Origin: Paracoccaceae bacterium
GTDB lineage: Bacteria; Pseudomonadota; Alphaproteobacteria; Rhodobacterales; Rhodobacteraceae
DNA: 64,000 nt
NCBI GenBank assembly: GCA_003605175.1
Contig: QWDA01000013.1
Coordinates: 1 to 64,000, forward strand
Direction of reading: 5' to 3'
Translations under genes and position numbers: made by a program
Part shown: positions 13,839 to 22,425 of the stretch, in pieces
Numbering within the stretch: position 1 is the first letter of the stretch
Layout: every line of letters begins with the position of its first letter
The notes under the pieces: model-generated
Told to the model about the DNA's origin: nothing
The model's input: the letters and a program-made list of their open reading frames with translations, nothing else
Databases searched by the model: none

Positions 13839-16808
13839 TTAGCCCAAAGCCGCGTCGCAGCGGCCGCAGGTGCCGGGACGGGCGTGCTTGCCCACATCCG
13901 GCAGGATCTTCCAGCAGCGCTGGCACTTCTCGCCCTCGGCCGTCTCGAACACCACGCCAACACCCTCGATCTCCGGCATCCGGAACGCCGTCGATGGGAT
14001 CGGATCGGCGGTGAGCCCGATGCCGCTCGTGATGCACACATCCTCGAAATCGACCGACTTCACCGCCTTCAGCACCTCCGGATCGCGCACATGCACCGTG
14101 GGCGCGGCCTCCAGCGAGGCGCCGATCACCTTGTCGCGCCGCTGCACTTCGAGCGCCGCGGTCACCACACGCCGCACCCGCCGCACCGCGGCCCATTTCG
14201 CGGCCAAGGGCTCGTCGCGCCAGTCGGCCGGGGTCGCTGGCATGTCGGTCAGGTGCACCGAGCTCTCCTCGCCCGGGAACCGCTCCAGCCAGACCTCTTC
14301 CATCGTGAACACCAGCACCGGCGCCAGCCAGGTCACCAGCCGGTGGAACAGGATGTCCAGCACCGTCCGCGCCGCCCGGCGTCGCAGGCTGTCCGCCCCA
14401 TCGCAATAGAGCGCGTCCTTGCGGATGTCGAAATAGAACGCCGAGAGGTCCACCGTGGCGAATTCGAACAGGGCCCGGAACACGCCCTGGAAATCATAGG
14501 CCGCATAGCCTGTGCGCACCGTATGGTCGAGCTCCGCAAGCCGGTGCAGCACCCAGCGCTCCAGCTCCGGCATCTCGCCGGGCGCCACCCGCTCCGCCTC
14601 CGAGTACCCGTTCAGGTTCCCCAGGAGGAACCGGAACGTGTTGCGCAGGCGCCGGTAGCTGTCGGCCACGCCCTTCAGGATCTCCGGCCCGATCCGCTGG
14701 TCGCCGGTATAGTCGGTCTGCGCCACCCAGAGCCGCAGGATATCGGCGCCGTACTGCTTCACCACCTCCTCGGGACCGATGGTGTTCCCGAGCGACTTGG
14801 ACATCTTGTTGCCCTTCTCGTCGAGCGTGAACCCGTGTGTCAGCACGCCGCGATAGGGCGCCCGCCCGATGGTGCCGCAAGCCTGGAGCATCGAGGAATG
14901 GAACCAGCCCCGGTGCTGGTCGGTGCCCTCGAGATAGAGATCCGCCAGCCCGTCTTCCGACCCGTCCTCCCGGTCGCGGAGGACGAAGGCATGGGTCGAG
15001 CCGCTGTCAAACCAGACGTCGAGAATGTCGTCGACCTTCTCCCAGTCTTCCGGGTTGTGGTCGTTGCCCAGGAACCGCTCCTTGGCGCCTGGCTTGTACC
15101 AGGCATCCGCGCCCTCTTCCTCGAACGCCTCGAGGATCCGCGCGTTGACCGCCGGGTCCCGCAGCAGGAAATCCGCGTCGTCGGGCTTCGCGCCCTTCTT
15201 CACGAAACAGGTGAGCGGCACGCCCCAGGCGCGCTGCCGCGACAGCACCCAATCCGGCCGCGCCTCGATCATCGAATGGAGCCGGTTGCGGCCCGTCTTC
15301 GGCGTCCACTTCACCTTGTCGATGGAGGTCAGCGCGCGTTCGCGGATCGTCGTCCCGAACGCGTCCTGCCCGTCGCCCACCGCCTTGTCGATGGCCGCGA
15401 ACCATTGCGGCGTGTTGCGGTAGATCACTGGCGCCTTGGAGCGCCAGCTATGCGGGTAGGAGTGCTTGATCTTGCCGCGCGCGAGCAGCCCGCCGACCTC
15501 CACGAGCTTGTCAATCACCGCCTTGTTGGCGTCGCCCTCCTTGCCGTTCGGCTTCAGGATCGCCTTGCCGCCGAAGAACGGCAGGTCCTCGTGGAACGTG
15601 CCGTCGGGCATCACGTTGTAGGTGATGACCTCCTTCAGCATGCCGAGGTCGCGGAAGAGTTCGAACTCCTCCATCCCGTGCGACGGCGCACAATGGACGA
15701 AGCCGGTGCCTTCCTCGTCGGTCACGAAATCGGCGGCGCGGAAATCGCGCGGTGCGTCCCATTCGCCGTGGGAGCCGGGGGCTCCTGCAAGTGGGTGTGT
15801 TAGGGTGAGGCTTGCGAGCTCATGCGACGGGAGGTCCCGCATTCGGCGGTACATTGACCGCTCGAGCCGTGCGCGTGTCATGACGTCCTCGGCTCGGGTG
15901 TCGGCGAGGATGTAACGATCGCCCACCTTGGCCCAGCTTTCCTCCGGCGTCCCTGTGACCTCGTAGAGCCCGTAGGAGATGCCATCGCCGTAGACGACCG
16001 CCTTATTCGACGGCATGGTCCAAGGCGTCGTCGTCCAGATAACGACGTAGGCGCCAACTAGATCCTCTGGCGGCAAATAGCCTTCTAGCATTGGGATAGG
16101 CTCGCCCGGTCGGGTCGGAGGAACGAAGACTGCGGGCTCGACAACCTTGAACTTCACCCAGACCGTAAAGCTCTCCTTGTCATGGTACTCCACCTCCGCT
16201 TCCGCCAAAGCGGTCTGCTCCACCGGCGACCACATCACCGGCTTGGAGCCCTGGTAGAGCGTCCCGTTCATCAGGAACTTCTGGAATTCCTCGGCGATCA
16301 CCCGCTCGGCGTGGAAATCCATGGTGACGTAGGGCTTTTCCCACTTGCCGGTCACGCCCAGCCGCTTGAACTCCGACCGCTGCACGTCGATCCAGCCTTC
16401 CGCGAACTTCCGGCATTCCTGCCGGAAATCCACCACGTCCACCTCGTCCTTGTTCAGCCCCTTGGCGCGGTACTGCTCCTCGATCTTCCACTCGATCGGC
16501 AACCCGTGGCAGTCCCAGCCCGGGATGTAGCGCGCGTCGCGGCCCATCATCTGCTGCGAGCGCACCACCATGTCCTTCAGGATCTTGTTCAGCGCGTGGC
16601 CGATATGGAGATGCCCGTTGGCATAGGGCGGCCCGTCATGCAGCACGAAGGGCGGGCGCCCCTCCTTTTCGCGCAGCCGGTCATAGACCCCGATCCGCGC
16701 CCAGCGGTCGAGCCAGCCGGGTTCGCGCGCCGGCAGCCCCGCGCGCATCGGGAAATCGGTTACGGGAAGGTTCAGGGTGTCTTTGTACTCGGGCGTGTCG
16801 GCGCACAT
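13839..16808 (-). CDS. ileS: Isoleucyl-tRNA synthetase
   Basis: A 989-residue class I aminoacyl-tRNA synthetase. HIGH is present as HIGHALNK (near residue 67), KMSKS as NKMSKSLGN (about residues 670-680), and the CP1 editing domain carries WTTTPWTMPSNKA. The C-terminal zinc module has CQRCWK and CGRC. The gene is complete, with start MCADTPEYKDTLNLP. From about 15780 to 16215 (residues about 198-343, the first half of the editing domain) codon use shifts: CTA, TTG, CCA, ACA, GTT, CGA and GCA appear where the rest uses GC-ending codons. This suggests gene conversion from a lower-GC relative. Confidence 0.97.
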   Translation of the reverse strand: MCADTPEYKDTLNLPVTDFPMRAGLPAREPGWLDRWARIGVYDRLREKEGRPPFVLHDGPPYANGHLHIGHALNKILKDMVVRSQQMMGRDARYIPGWDCHGLPIEWKIEEQYRAKGLNKDEVDVVDFRQECRKFAEGWIDVQRSEFKRLGVTGKWEKPYVTMDFHAERVIAEEFQKFLMNGTLYQGSKPVMWSPVEQTALAEAEVEYHDKESFTVWVKFKVVEPAVFVPPTRPGEPIPMLEGYLPPEDLVGAYVVIWTTTPWTMPSNKAVVYGDGISYGLYEVTGTPEESWAKVGDRYILADTRAEDVMTRARLERSMYRRMRDLPSHELASLTLTHPLAGAPGSHGEWDAPRDFRAADFVTDEEGTGFVHCAPSHGMEEFELFRDLGMLKEVITYNVMPDGTFHEDLPFFGGKAILKPNGKEGDANKAVIDKLVEVGGLLARGKIKHSYPHSWRSKAPVIYRNTPQWFAAIDKAVGDGQDAFGTTIRERALTSIDKVKWTPKTGRNRLHSMIEARPDWVLSRQRAWGVPLTCFVKKGAKPDDADFLLRDPAVNARILEAFEEEGADAWYKPGAKERFLGNDHNPEDWEKVDDILDVWFDSGSTHAFVLRDREDGSEDGLADLYLEGTDQHRGWFHSSMLQACGTIGRAPYRGVLTHGFTLDEKGNKMSKSLGNTIGPEEVVKQYGADILRLWVAQTDYTGDQRIGPEILKGVADSYRRLRNTFRFLLGNLNGYSEAERVAPGEMPELERWVLHRLAELDHTVRTGYAAYDFQGVFRALFEFATVDLSAFYFDIRKDALYCDGADSLRRRAARTVLDILFHRLVTWLAPVLVFTMEEVWLERFPGEESSVHLTDMPATPADWRDEPLAAKWAAVRRVRRVVTAALEVQRRDKVIGASLEAAPTVHVRDPEVLKAVKSVDFEDVCITSGIGLTADPIPSTAFRMPEIEGVGVVFETAEGEKCQRCWKILPDVGKHARPGTCGRCDAALG

Positions 16809-17038
16809 GAGATGTGTCCTTGGAGATCGTCAACGGAATGGGTGGGGGCGGCGGAGCGGCTCAACGCCTGAAACCCGGCGGCTCATCTTCAGGAGAGCGC
16901 CGGGCCCGTAATTCGCAGGATGATCGCGCGCAGGCAGGTCATGGCAGGGTTTATAGGCAGGCGGCGGGGCCACGGCAAGGCGCGATGACCGGGCCCGGCC
17001 CTTGCAAGGCGCGGGTGCAATCCGGAGAGTGGCCCGCG

Positions 17039-18217
17039 ATGCGGGACAGGTTGCGGATCGGGATAGCCGGCGCGGGCGTCGGCGGGCTTGCGGCGGCGGC
17101 GCTCCTGGCGGAGGCCGGGCACGAGGTCACGCTCTACGACCGGTTCGACAGGCCCCGCCCGCTCGGCTCGGGCCTCGTGATCCAGCCGGTGGGCCAGGCG
17201 GTTCTCGACGCGCTCGGCGCGGGCGAAACCGCCCGGGCACTCGGCGCGCGGATCTTCCGCATGCTGGGCCACGAGGCCGAGAACGGGCGCCCGGTACTCG
17301 ACGTGTCCTACGGGCCCGAAGGCGGCGAGCGCTACGGTCTCGCGATCCACCGGGCTGCCCTGTTTCACGCGCTTCACGAGGCGGCAATGGCGCGACCCGT
17401 CACGCTCGTCCCCGGCATCGCGATCACCGGGCGCGACGGCGGCGCGCTCCTCGCCGGCGCCACGCGCCTCGGGCCGTTCGACCTGATCGTCGATGCGCTC
17501 GGCGCCAGTTCCGCCCTCTCGCCGATCCGGTCTCGCCAACTCCCCTACGGCGCGATCTGGGGCCATGTGGACTGGCCCGACACCACGCTCCCCGCGAACG
17601 GCCTCACCCAGCGCTACCGCCGGGCCGACCGGATGATCGGCGCGCTCCCCATCGGGACCCTGCCCGGCGATCCCACGCCCAAGGCCGCGATCTTCTGGTC
17701 GATGCCGGCGGATAGCCATGCCGACTGGCTTTCGCGCGGCCTCAACGCCTGGAAGGACGAGGCCACCCGCCTCTGGCCCGGTTTCGCGCCCTTCCTCGCG
17801 CGTGTCACCGATCCCGCCCAGATGACCATGGCCCGCTATTCCCATGGCACGCTCCGCCGCCCCTGGGGCCCGGGCATCGTCCATATCGGCGATGCCGCGC
17901 ACCGCGCCAGCCCGCAACTCGGGCAGGGCGCCAACATGGCGCTTCTCGACGCGATGGCACTCGCCCGCGCGCTCGCCCTCCATCCGCTGCCCGAGGCGCT
18001 ACGGGCCTATGGCCTCGCCCGCCGCTGGCACGTGCGGATCTACCAGGCGATGAGCGCCAGCTTCACTCCGCAATACCAGTCCGACAGCCGCACGCTCCCC
18101 TGGCTCCGCGACCGGGTGCTGTTCCCGCTGAGCACCGTGCCCCCGGTGCCGTCGATCCTGACGCGGCTGGTGCGCGGCGACCTCCTGCCGCCGATGGCGA
18201 GCCTCGACCCCCGGTAG
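17039..18217 (+). CDS. FAD-dependent monooxygenase (UbiH/PHBH fold)
   Basis: A 392-residue flavoprotein. The N-terminal Rossmann motif is GIAGAGVGGLAAAALLAEAGHEVTLYDR. The second FAD-binding motif, VHIGDAAHRASPQLGQGANMALLDA, is near residue 290. The order and spacing fit aromatic-ring or small-molecule hydroxylases of the p-hydroxybenzoate hydroxylase class. The ATG at 17039 follows GGAGAG; upstream in-frame starts would add a low-complexity extension and are rejected. It is divergent from ileS, and its substrate is unknown. A convergent small gene follows 3 bp after its stop. Confidence 0.87.
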   Translation: MRDRLRIGIAGAGVGGLAAAALLAEAGHEVTLYDRFDRPRPLGSGLVIQPVGQAVLDALGAGETARALGARIFRMLGHEAENGRPVLDVSYGPEGGERYGLAIHRAALFHALHEAAMARPVTLVPGIAITGRDGGALLAGATRLGPFDLIVDALGASSALSPIRSRQLPYGAIWGHVDWPDTTLPANGLTQRYRRADRMIGALPIGTLPGDPTPKAAIFWSMPADSHADWLSRGLNAWKDEATRLWPGFAPFLARVTDPAQMTMARYSHGTLRRPWGPGIVHIGDAAHRASPQLGQGANMALLDAMALARALALHPLPEALRAYGLARRWHVRIYQAMSASFTPQYQSDSRTLPWLRDRVLFPLSTVPPVPSILTRLVRGDLLPPMASLDPR

Positions 18218-18220
18218 CGG

Positions 18221-18481
18221 TCAGTCCGGCCGCACCTCGAGGACGAATTCGCGCACGATCTCCTCGCTCATCTCGCAAGGCTTCAGGAGCGCGTGGCCGG
18301 TGGCGAGCCGGTAGAGGTTCATGCTGACATGGCCGTTGCCGCCCAGCTCCTCGGCCTCGAGCTTCTGGCTGCGGGCATCGGCGAAGCGCGACTTGGTGAT
18401 GCGCCAGCGCTTCCCATAGGCGCTCGCGCCGTAGCCGCCGAACGGCAACGCATCGAATGCTTCCAGGAAATCGCGGTCCAT
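18221..18481 (-). CDS. Conserved small protein of unknown function
   Basis: An 86-residue soluble protein beginning MDRDFLEAFDALPFGGYGA and ending IVREFVLEVRPD. There is no signal peptide or membrane helix. The pattern YGKRWRITKSRFADARSQKLEAEELGG reads as a compact alpha/beta fold, and similar small proteins occur across Rhodobacterales without assigned function. The ATG at 18481 has a good GAGGAGG ribosome binding site; a longer start at 18523 has none. Confidence 0.65.
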   Translation of the reverse strand: MDRDFLEAFDALPFGGYGASAYGKRWRITKSRFADARSQKLEAEELGGNGHVSMNLYRLATGHALLKPCEMSEEIVREFVLEVRPD

Positions 18482-18558
18482 CCTCGGCCTCCTCGCCCCG
18501 AGTCGCTCGCCCTCCGCTTGCATGATACCCCCGACCGCTCGGGAAGCGGGCGAAAAAT

Positions 18559-19167
18559 CTACTTCCCGGCGCCGATCCGGGGCTCGGTGCCCGCGAGAAT
18601 TCGGCGAATGTTGTCGCCATGCCGCACGAAGACCAGAACCGCGAGGCAGAGGATCAGCAGCACCGCCTGCGGCGCCCCCAGAAACCAGGCCCAGAGCACC
18701 GCCAGCGCCGCCGCCACAAGGGCCGAGAGAGACGAGATCCGGAACAGCGCCGCGGTCACGGCCCAGGTCGCGCAGGCGGCGAGCCCCACCGGCCAGGCCA
18801 GGGCCAGAAGCGTGCCGAGAAAGGTCGCCACCCCCTTGCCGCCCCGGAACCCGAGCCAGACCGGGAACAGATGGCCCAGGAACGCCGCGCCCCCCGCAAG
18901 CTGCGCCGCATCCTCGCCCGCCAACGCCCGCGCCGCCAGCACCGCGAACCCGCCCTTCCCGGCATCAAGCACCAGGGTCAGCAGCGCCGCCGCCCGGTTC
19001 CCGGTACGCAGCACATTGGTCGCGCCGATATTGCCCGAGCCGATCTTCCGCAGGTCGCCCAGCCCGAAGACCCGCGCGATCACCACCCCGAACGGGATCG
19101 ACCCCAGAAGATAGCCGCCGAGAGTCGCGATCAGCAGAACCACCGGGGAGGAAACGAACTCAGGCAT
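18559..19167 (-). CDS. plsY: Glycerol-3-phosphate acyltransferase PlsY
   Basis: A 202-residue integral membrane enzyme that acylates glycerol-3-phosphate from acyl-phosphate, the first step of phospholipid synthesis. Conserved motifs are GSIPFGVVIAR, GSGNIGATNVLRTGNR and the GGKGVAT loop, with five hydrophobic helices. Its ATG lies inside the end of the pyrC' gene (8-bp overlap), so it is the last gene of the pyrB-pyrC' operon. Confidence 0.95.
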   Translation of the reverse strand: MPEFVSSPVVLLIATLGGYLLGSIPFGVVIARVFGLGDLRKIGSGNIGATNVLRTGNRAAALLTLVLDAGKGGFAVLAARALAGEDAAQLAGGAAFLGHLFPVWLGFRGGKGVATFLGTLLALAWPVGLAACATWAVTAALFRISSLSALVAAALAVLWAWFLGAPQAVLLILCLAVLVFVRHGDNIRRILAGTEPRIGAGK

Positions 19168-20431
19168 CGCCGCCTCCGAAAACCCGGCGCCCGCCGACCC
19201 AGGTGCCCTTGACCCGGCCCTGCATCCGCGCCCCGTCGAACGGCGTGTTCTTCGACTTCGACCGAAGCGCATAACGGTCCAGCACGAAAGGCGCATCCGG
19301 ATCGAACAGTACCAGATCCGCCGGCGCCCCCTCCGCCAGCCGCCCCGCGGCAAGCCCCAGCCGCTTCGCCGGGTTCAGCGTCATTGCCCGGAACAGCCGC
19401 GGCAGCGAAATCGCGCCCGCATGGTAAAGCCGCAGCGCCGCCGGCAGGAGCGTCTCCAGGGCCACCGCCCCCGAAGCCGCCTCCTCGAACGGAAGCCGCT
19501 TCGATTCCTCGTCCTGCGGCGTGTGCATCGACGAGATCACGTCGATCAGCCCCGAAGCCACCGCGTCGACCGCCGCCAGACGGTCATCCTCCGACCTGAG
19601 GGGCGGCTTCACCTTGAAGAAGGTCCGGTAATCGCCCAGGTCCAGCTCGTTCAGCGTGAGATGGTGGATCGACACCCCCGCCGTCACGTCCAGCCCCGCC
19701 GCCTTCGCCCGCTCCAGCCGCGCCAGCGCCCGCGCCGTCGTCACCTGGTCGGCGTGATAGCGCGCACCGGTCATCTCGACCAGGGCGAGATCCCGGTCGA
19801 GCCCAATCCGCTCCGCCATCGCCGACACCGAGGGCAGCCCCTTCAGCGCCGCGAACTTGCCCGACGTCGCCGCCGCGCCCGCCGAAAGGCCCGGCTCCTG
19901 CGGATGCCCGATCACCAGCGCGCCCAGCGAGGTCGCATAGGCAAGGCAGCGCGACAGCACCTTGGTATCCGCCGCGACCGCGTCGCAATCGGTGAAGGCC
20001 ACGGCGCCGGCATCGAGCAGGAAGCCGATCTCCACCATCTCGCGCCCGGCCCGGCCCTTGGTCAGCGCCGCCATCGGCAGCACGTTCACAGGCGCCACCT
20101 CGATCGCGCGCCTTGTGACGAATTCCAGCACCTCGGGCGTGTCGATCGCGGGTGTCGTGTCGGGCCGCGTGACCATCGTCGTCACACCCCCCGCCGCCGC
20201 CGCCAGCCCGGCCGAGCGGAAGCTCTCCTTGTGCCGTTCGCCCGGCTCGGAAACCTTCACGCCGATATCGATGATCCCCGGCGCGAGGCACAGCCCGCCG
20301 CACTCGACCTCCTCGTCCGCCGCGCCGCCCGCGGCCCGGATCACCCCGTCCTCGACCAGGAGCGCGCCCACCTCCTCGGTCAGCGCCTCGGGGTCGATCA
20401 GCCTAGCATTCTTGAACAGGATCCGCGTCAT
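19160..20431 (-). CDS. pyrC: Dihydroorotase-like protein PyrC' (probably non-catalytic)
   Basis: A 423-residue class I dihydroorotase-fold protein. The metal-binding D-x-H-x-H motif reads DIGVK (residues 55-59), so both histidines are missing. The substrate motif PNT is RPDTTP, and the catalytic Asp of the usual ATDHAPH is lost (ISSMHTPQ). This matches the inactive pseudo-dihydroorotase known as PyrC' in Pseudomonas, which is needed for assembly of aspartate carbamoyltransferase. The gene lies in the operon of pyrB, separated by one gene, and overlaps its neighbours on both sides. A catalytic PyrC must be encoded elsewhere. ATG at 20431 is chosen over TTG at 20434. Confidence 0.88.
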   Translation of the reverse strand: MTRILFKNARLIDPEALTEEVGALLVEDGVIRAAGGAADEEVECGGLCLAPGIIDIGVKVSEPGERHKESFRSAGLAAAAGGVTTMVTRPDTTPAIDTPEVLEFVTRRAIEVAPVNVLPMAALTKGRAGREMVEIGFLLDAGAVAFTDCDAVAADTKVLSRCLAYATSLGALVIGHPQEPGLSAGAAATSGKFAALKGLPSVSAMAERIGLDRDLALVEMTGARYHADQVTTARALARLERAKAAGLDVTAGVSIHHLTLNELDLGDYRTFFKVKPPLRSEDDRLAAVDAVASGLIDVISSMHTPQDEESKRLPFEEAASGAVALETLLPAALRLYHAGAISLPRLFRAMTLNPAKRLGLAAGRLAEGAPADLVLFDPDAPFVLDRYALRSKSKNTPFDGARMQGRVKGTWVGGRRVFGGGDA

Positions 20432-21012
20432 CAACTCAGCCCCAGCGCCAGCATCGCCACGATTCCGCCGCCCAGCAGGAGCGCCGCCATCAGCACCATC
20501 AGCGTCCGGATCGTGCTCGCATGGTGATGCACCACATGCGTCGACCGCCGGGCCAGCCGCCCTTTCGCCGCCGCGCTCTCGATCCGGCCGATCACCGGCC
20601 GCACCGGCGCCTCGCGATAGAGACCCACCGGCTCAAGCGGCGCCTGCGGATCGAGCGCCTGCGCCAGCCCGCCGAAGGCCGGCGAGCCCACCACCAGCAC
20701 ATGCCCCTCCAAGGCGTCGAGCATGGCGCGGTCCGCCGCGAGATCCTCCTCCGGGATCCCCATCCCCTCAGCCAGGTAGCCCGCAAGCCCCAGCCCCGCG
20801 ATATCCTTCACCGCGACGACCTCGACGAAGCCCTCGTCGAGGTATTCCGCCCCCAGGGCCTCCCGCAAGGGCCAGGACGGCGCCTCGGCCCCCGCGCCAT
20901 CGGCATCGTACCCCGCCCGGTCATTCGCCATGAAGGCGTCGATCTCCGCCGCCGGCAGGTCGATCCGGAACAGCCGGACCACCCCGGCCTCCTGCGCCGC
21001 GACCTCCCTCAT
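20431..21012 (-). CDS. Tail-anchored protein between pyrB and pyrC'
   Basis: A 193-residue protein with a soluble N-terminal region of about 165 residues, a His-rich stretch [10 protein letters not shown] and one C-terminal membrane helix ([22 protein letters not shown]). No catalytic motif is recognised. It starts within the pyrB stop (4-bp overlap) and ends within the pyrC' start, so it is strictly co-translated with the carbamoyltransferase subunits. It might tether the PyrB-PyrC' complex to the membrane; that is inference from gene order and topology. Confidence 0.7.
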   Translation of the reverse strand: MREVAAQEAGVVRLFRIDLPAAEIDAFMANDRAGYDADGAGAEAPSWPLREALGAEYLDEGFVEVVAVKDIAGLGLAGYLAEGMGIPEEDLAADRAMLDALEGHVLVVGSPAFGGLAQALDPQAPLEPVGLYREAPVRPVIGRIESAAAKGRLARRSTHVVHHHASTIRTLMVLMAALLLGGGIVAMLALGLS

Positions 21013-21962
21013 GCCATCACCGGCGCGGCGGGCCGGGCGCGCAGGTTCCGCGCCAGCAGGTCCATCGCCGCCATCCGCACCGCCACGCCCATCTCCACTT
21101 GGTCCTGGATCACCGAGCGGTTGATGTCATCGGCGATGGTCCCGTCGATCTCGACGCCCCGGTTCATCGGCCCGGGATGCATCACGATCGCGTCCGGCGC
21201 CGCATGGGCGAGCTTCTCGGCATCGAGCCCGAACCGGTGATAATACTCCCGCTCCGAGGGGATGAACGCCCCGTCCATCCGCTCCTTCTGGAGCCGGAGC
21301 ATCATCACCACGTCGCAATCCTTCAGCCCCTCCTTCATGTCGCCGAACACCTCGACGCCCCACTCGGCGGCGCCTGCCGGCATCAGCGTCGGCGGCCCGA
21401 TCAGCCGCACCCGGTTCTCCAGCTTGCCCAGAAGGTGGATGTTCGAGCGCGCCACCCGGCTATGGGCGATATCCCCGCAGATCGCGATCCTCAGGCGGTG
21501 CAGCCGCCCCTTCGCCCGCCGGATCGTCAGCCCGTCCAGCAGCGCCTGTGTCGGATGCTCGTGCCGCCCGTCGCCGGCGTTCAGGACCGCGCAATGCACC
21601 TTCTCGGCCAGGAGGTTGACGGCGCCCGAATGCGGGTGCCGCACGACCAGCAGATCCGGATGCATTGCGTTCAGCGTCAGCGCCGTGTCGATCAGTGTCT
21701 CGCCCTTCTTCACCGACGAGGCCTGCACAGCCATGTTCATCACGTCGGCGCCCAGCCGCTTGCCCGCGATCTCGAAACTCGCCTGCGTGCGGGTCGAGTT
21801 TTCGAAGAACATGTTGATCTGGGTGAGCCCCTTCAGCGCGTCGCCATGCTTGTCGGGCTGCCGGTTCAGCTCGGCATAGCTGTCGGCCAGGTCGAGAACG
21901 GTGCGGATATCCTCCGGAGAGAGCGTCTCGATCCCCAGAAGGTGTCTCGCGCTGAACGCCAT
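21009..21962 (-). CDS. pyrB: Aspartate carbamoyltransferase catalytic subunit
   Basis: A 317-residue enzyme that joins carbamoyl phosphate and aspartate, the first committed step of pyrimidine synthesis. The carbamoyl-phosphate loop is [12 protein letters not shown], with [10 protein letters not shown] and, in the aspartate domain, [11 protein letters not shown]. There is no regulatory PyrI gene nearby; the inactive PyrC' two genes downstream is the likely structural partner. It is the first gene of the operon pyrB-(tail-anchored protein)-pyrC'-plsY. Confidence 0.96.
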   Translation of the reverse strand: MAFSARHLLGIETLSPEDIRTVLDLADSYAELNRQPDKHGDALKGLTQINMFFENSTRTQASFEIAGKRLGADVMNMAVQASSVKKGETLIDTALTLNAMHPDLLVVRHPHSGAVNLLAEKVHCAVLNAGDGRHEHPTQALLDGLTIRRAKGRLHRLRIAICGDIAHSRVARSNIHLLGKLENRVRLIGPPTLMPAGAAEWGVEVFGDMKEGLKDCDVVMMLRLQKERMDGAFIPSEREYYHRFGLDAEKLAHAAPDAIVMHPGPMNRGVEIDGTIADDINRSVIQDQVEMGVAVRMAAMDLLARNLRARPAAPVMA

Positions 21963-22057
21963 GCGCCCCCCGTCCCCTGCTTGCCCCGCTTATAGAAAGC
22001 GCCGGTCCGGGCGACAAGGCGGTTGGCCGAAGCTGCGCCGGAAATCAGCGGACCGGA

Positions 22058-22196
22058 GCCGGGCGAGTGCCTGCCCGTGGGATGGCGCTGCGACCGCTGT
22101 TCTTCTCGGTTTATGGTGCAAACCCGCCGCACAGACGTTCGGCGCGGAACGCCACCAGAGCGCCAGCCCGCCGGGACGGGCAGGCGCTCGCCCGGC
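22058..22196. repeat. Long imperfect inverted repeat (MITE- or REP-like)
   Basis: The arm 22058-22089 pairs with 22159-22196: after reverse-complementing the second arm the two agree over 32 bp with two mismatches and one 6-nt insertion. The centre is 69 bp. It lies in the 463-bp gap between pyrB and infB. I found no second copy in the window and no gene inside it. The rest of the gap holds a pyrB promoter region and the infB terminator. Confidence 0.7.
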
Positions 22197-22377
22197 GGCC
22201 CTCCGGGCCTTGTTCCGGGCGGGAGCCTTGCGAGCTACCGTTTCTCTTTCTCGCGCCAGTATCTGCTTTTGTTAGATACTAGGGTCAGGGACAGCATTGG
22301 TCAGAGCGGGCTCCAAGCCGAGGTTCGCCGCAGGATGCAGGATCGTCTCTCGAGCACCAAATCCACCGGCTCCAACG

Positions 22378-22402
22378 AAAAAGGGCAGCCCGAAGGCTGC
22401 CC
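22378..22402 (-). terminator. Rho-independent terminator of the rimP-infB operon
   Basis: Read on the minus strand this is an 8-bp stem GGGCAGCC / GGCTGCCC with a stable TTCG loop, followed by five T residues. It begins 24 bp after the infB stop codon. Confidence 0.92.
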
Positions 22403-22425
22403 CCTGTCCGCATCCTTGACCCCGA

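Noticed and set aside
22067-22282. Small plus-strand open frame between pyrB and infB
   Set aside because: It overlaps the inverted-repeat element and reads through GC-rich palindromic sequence; composition is Arg/Pro/Ala-rich with no motif.
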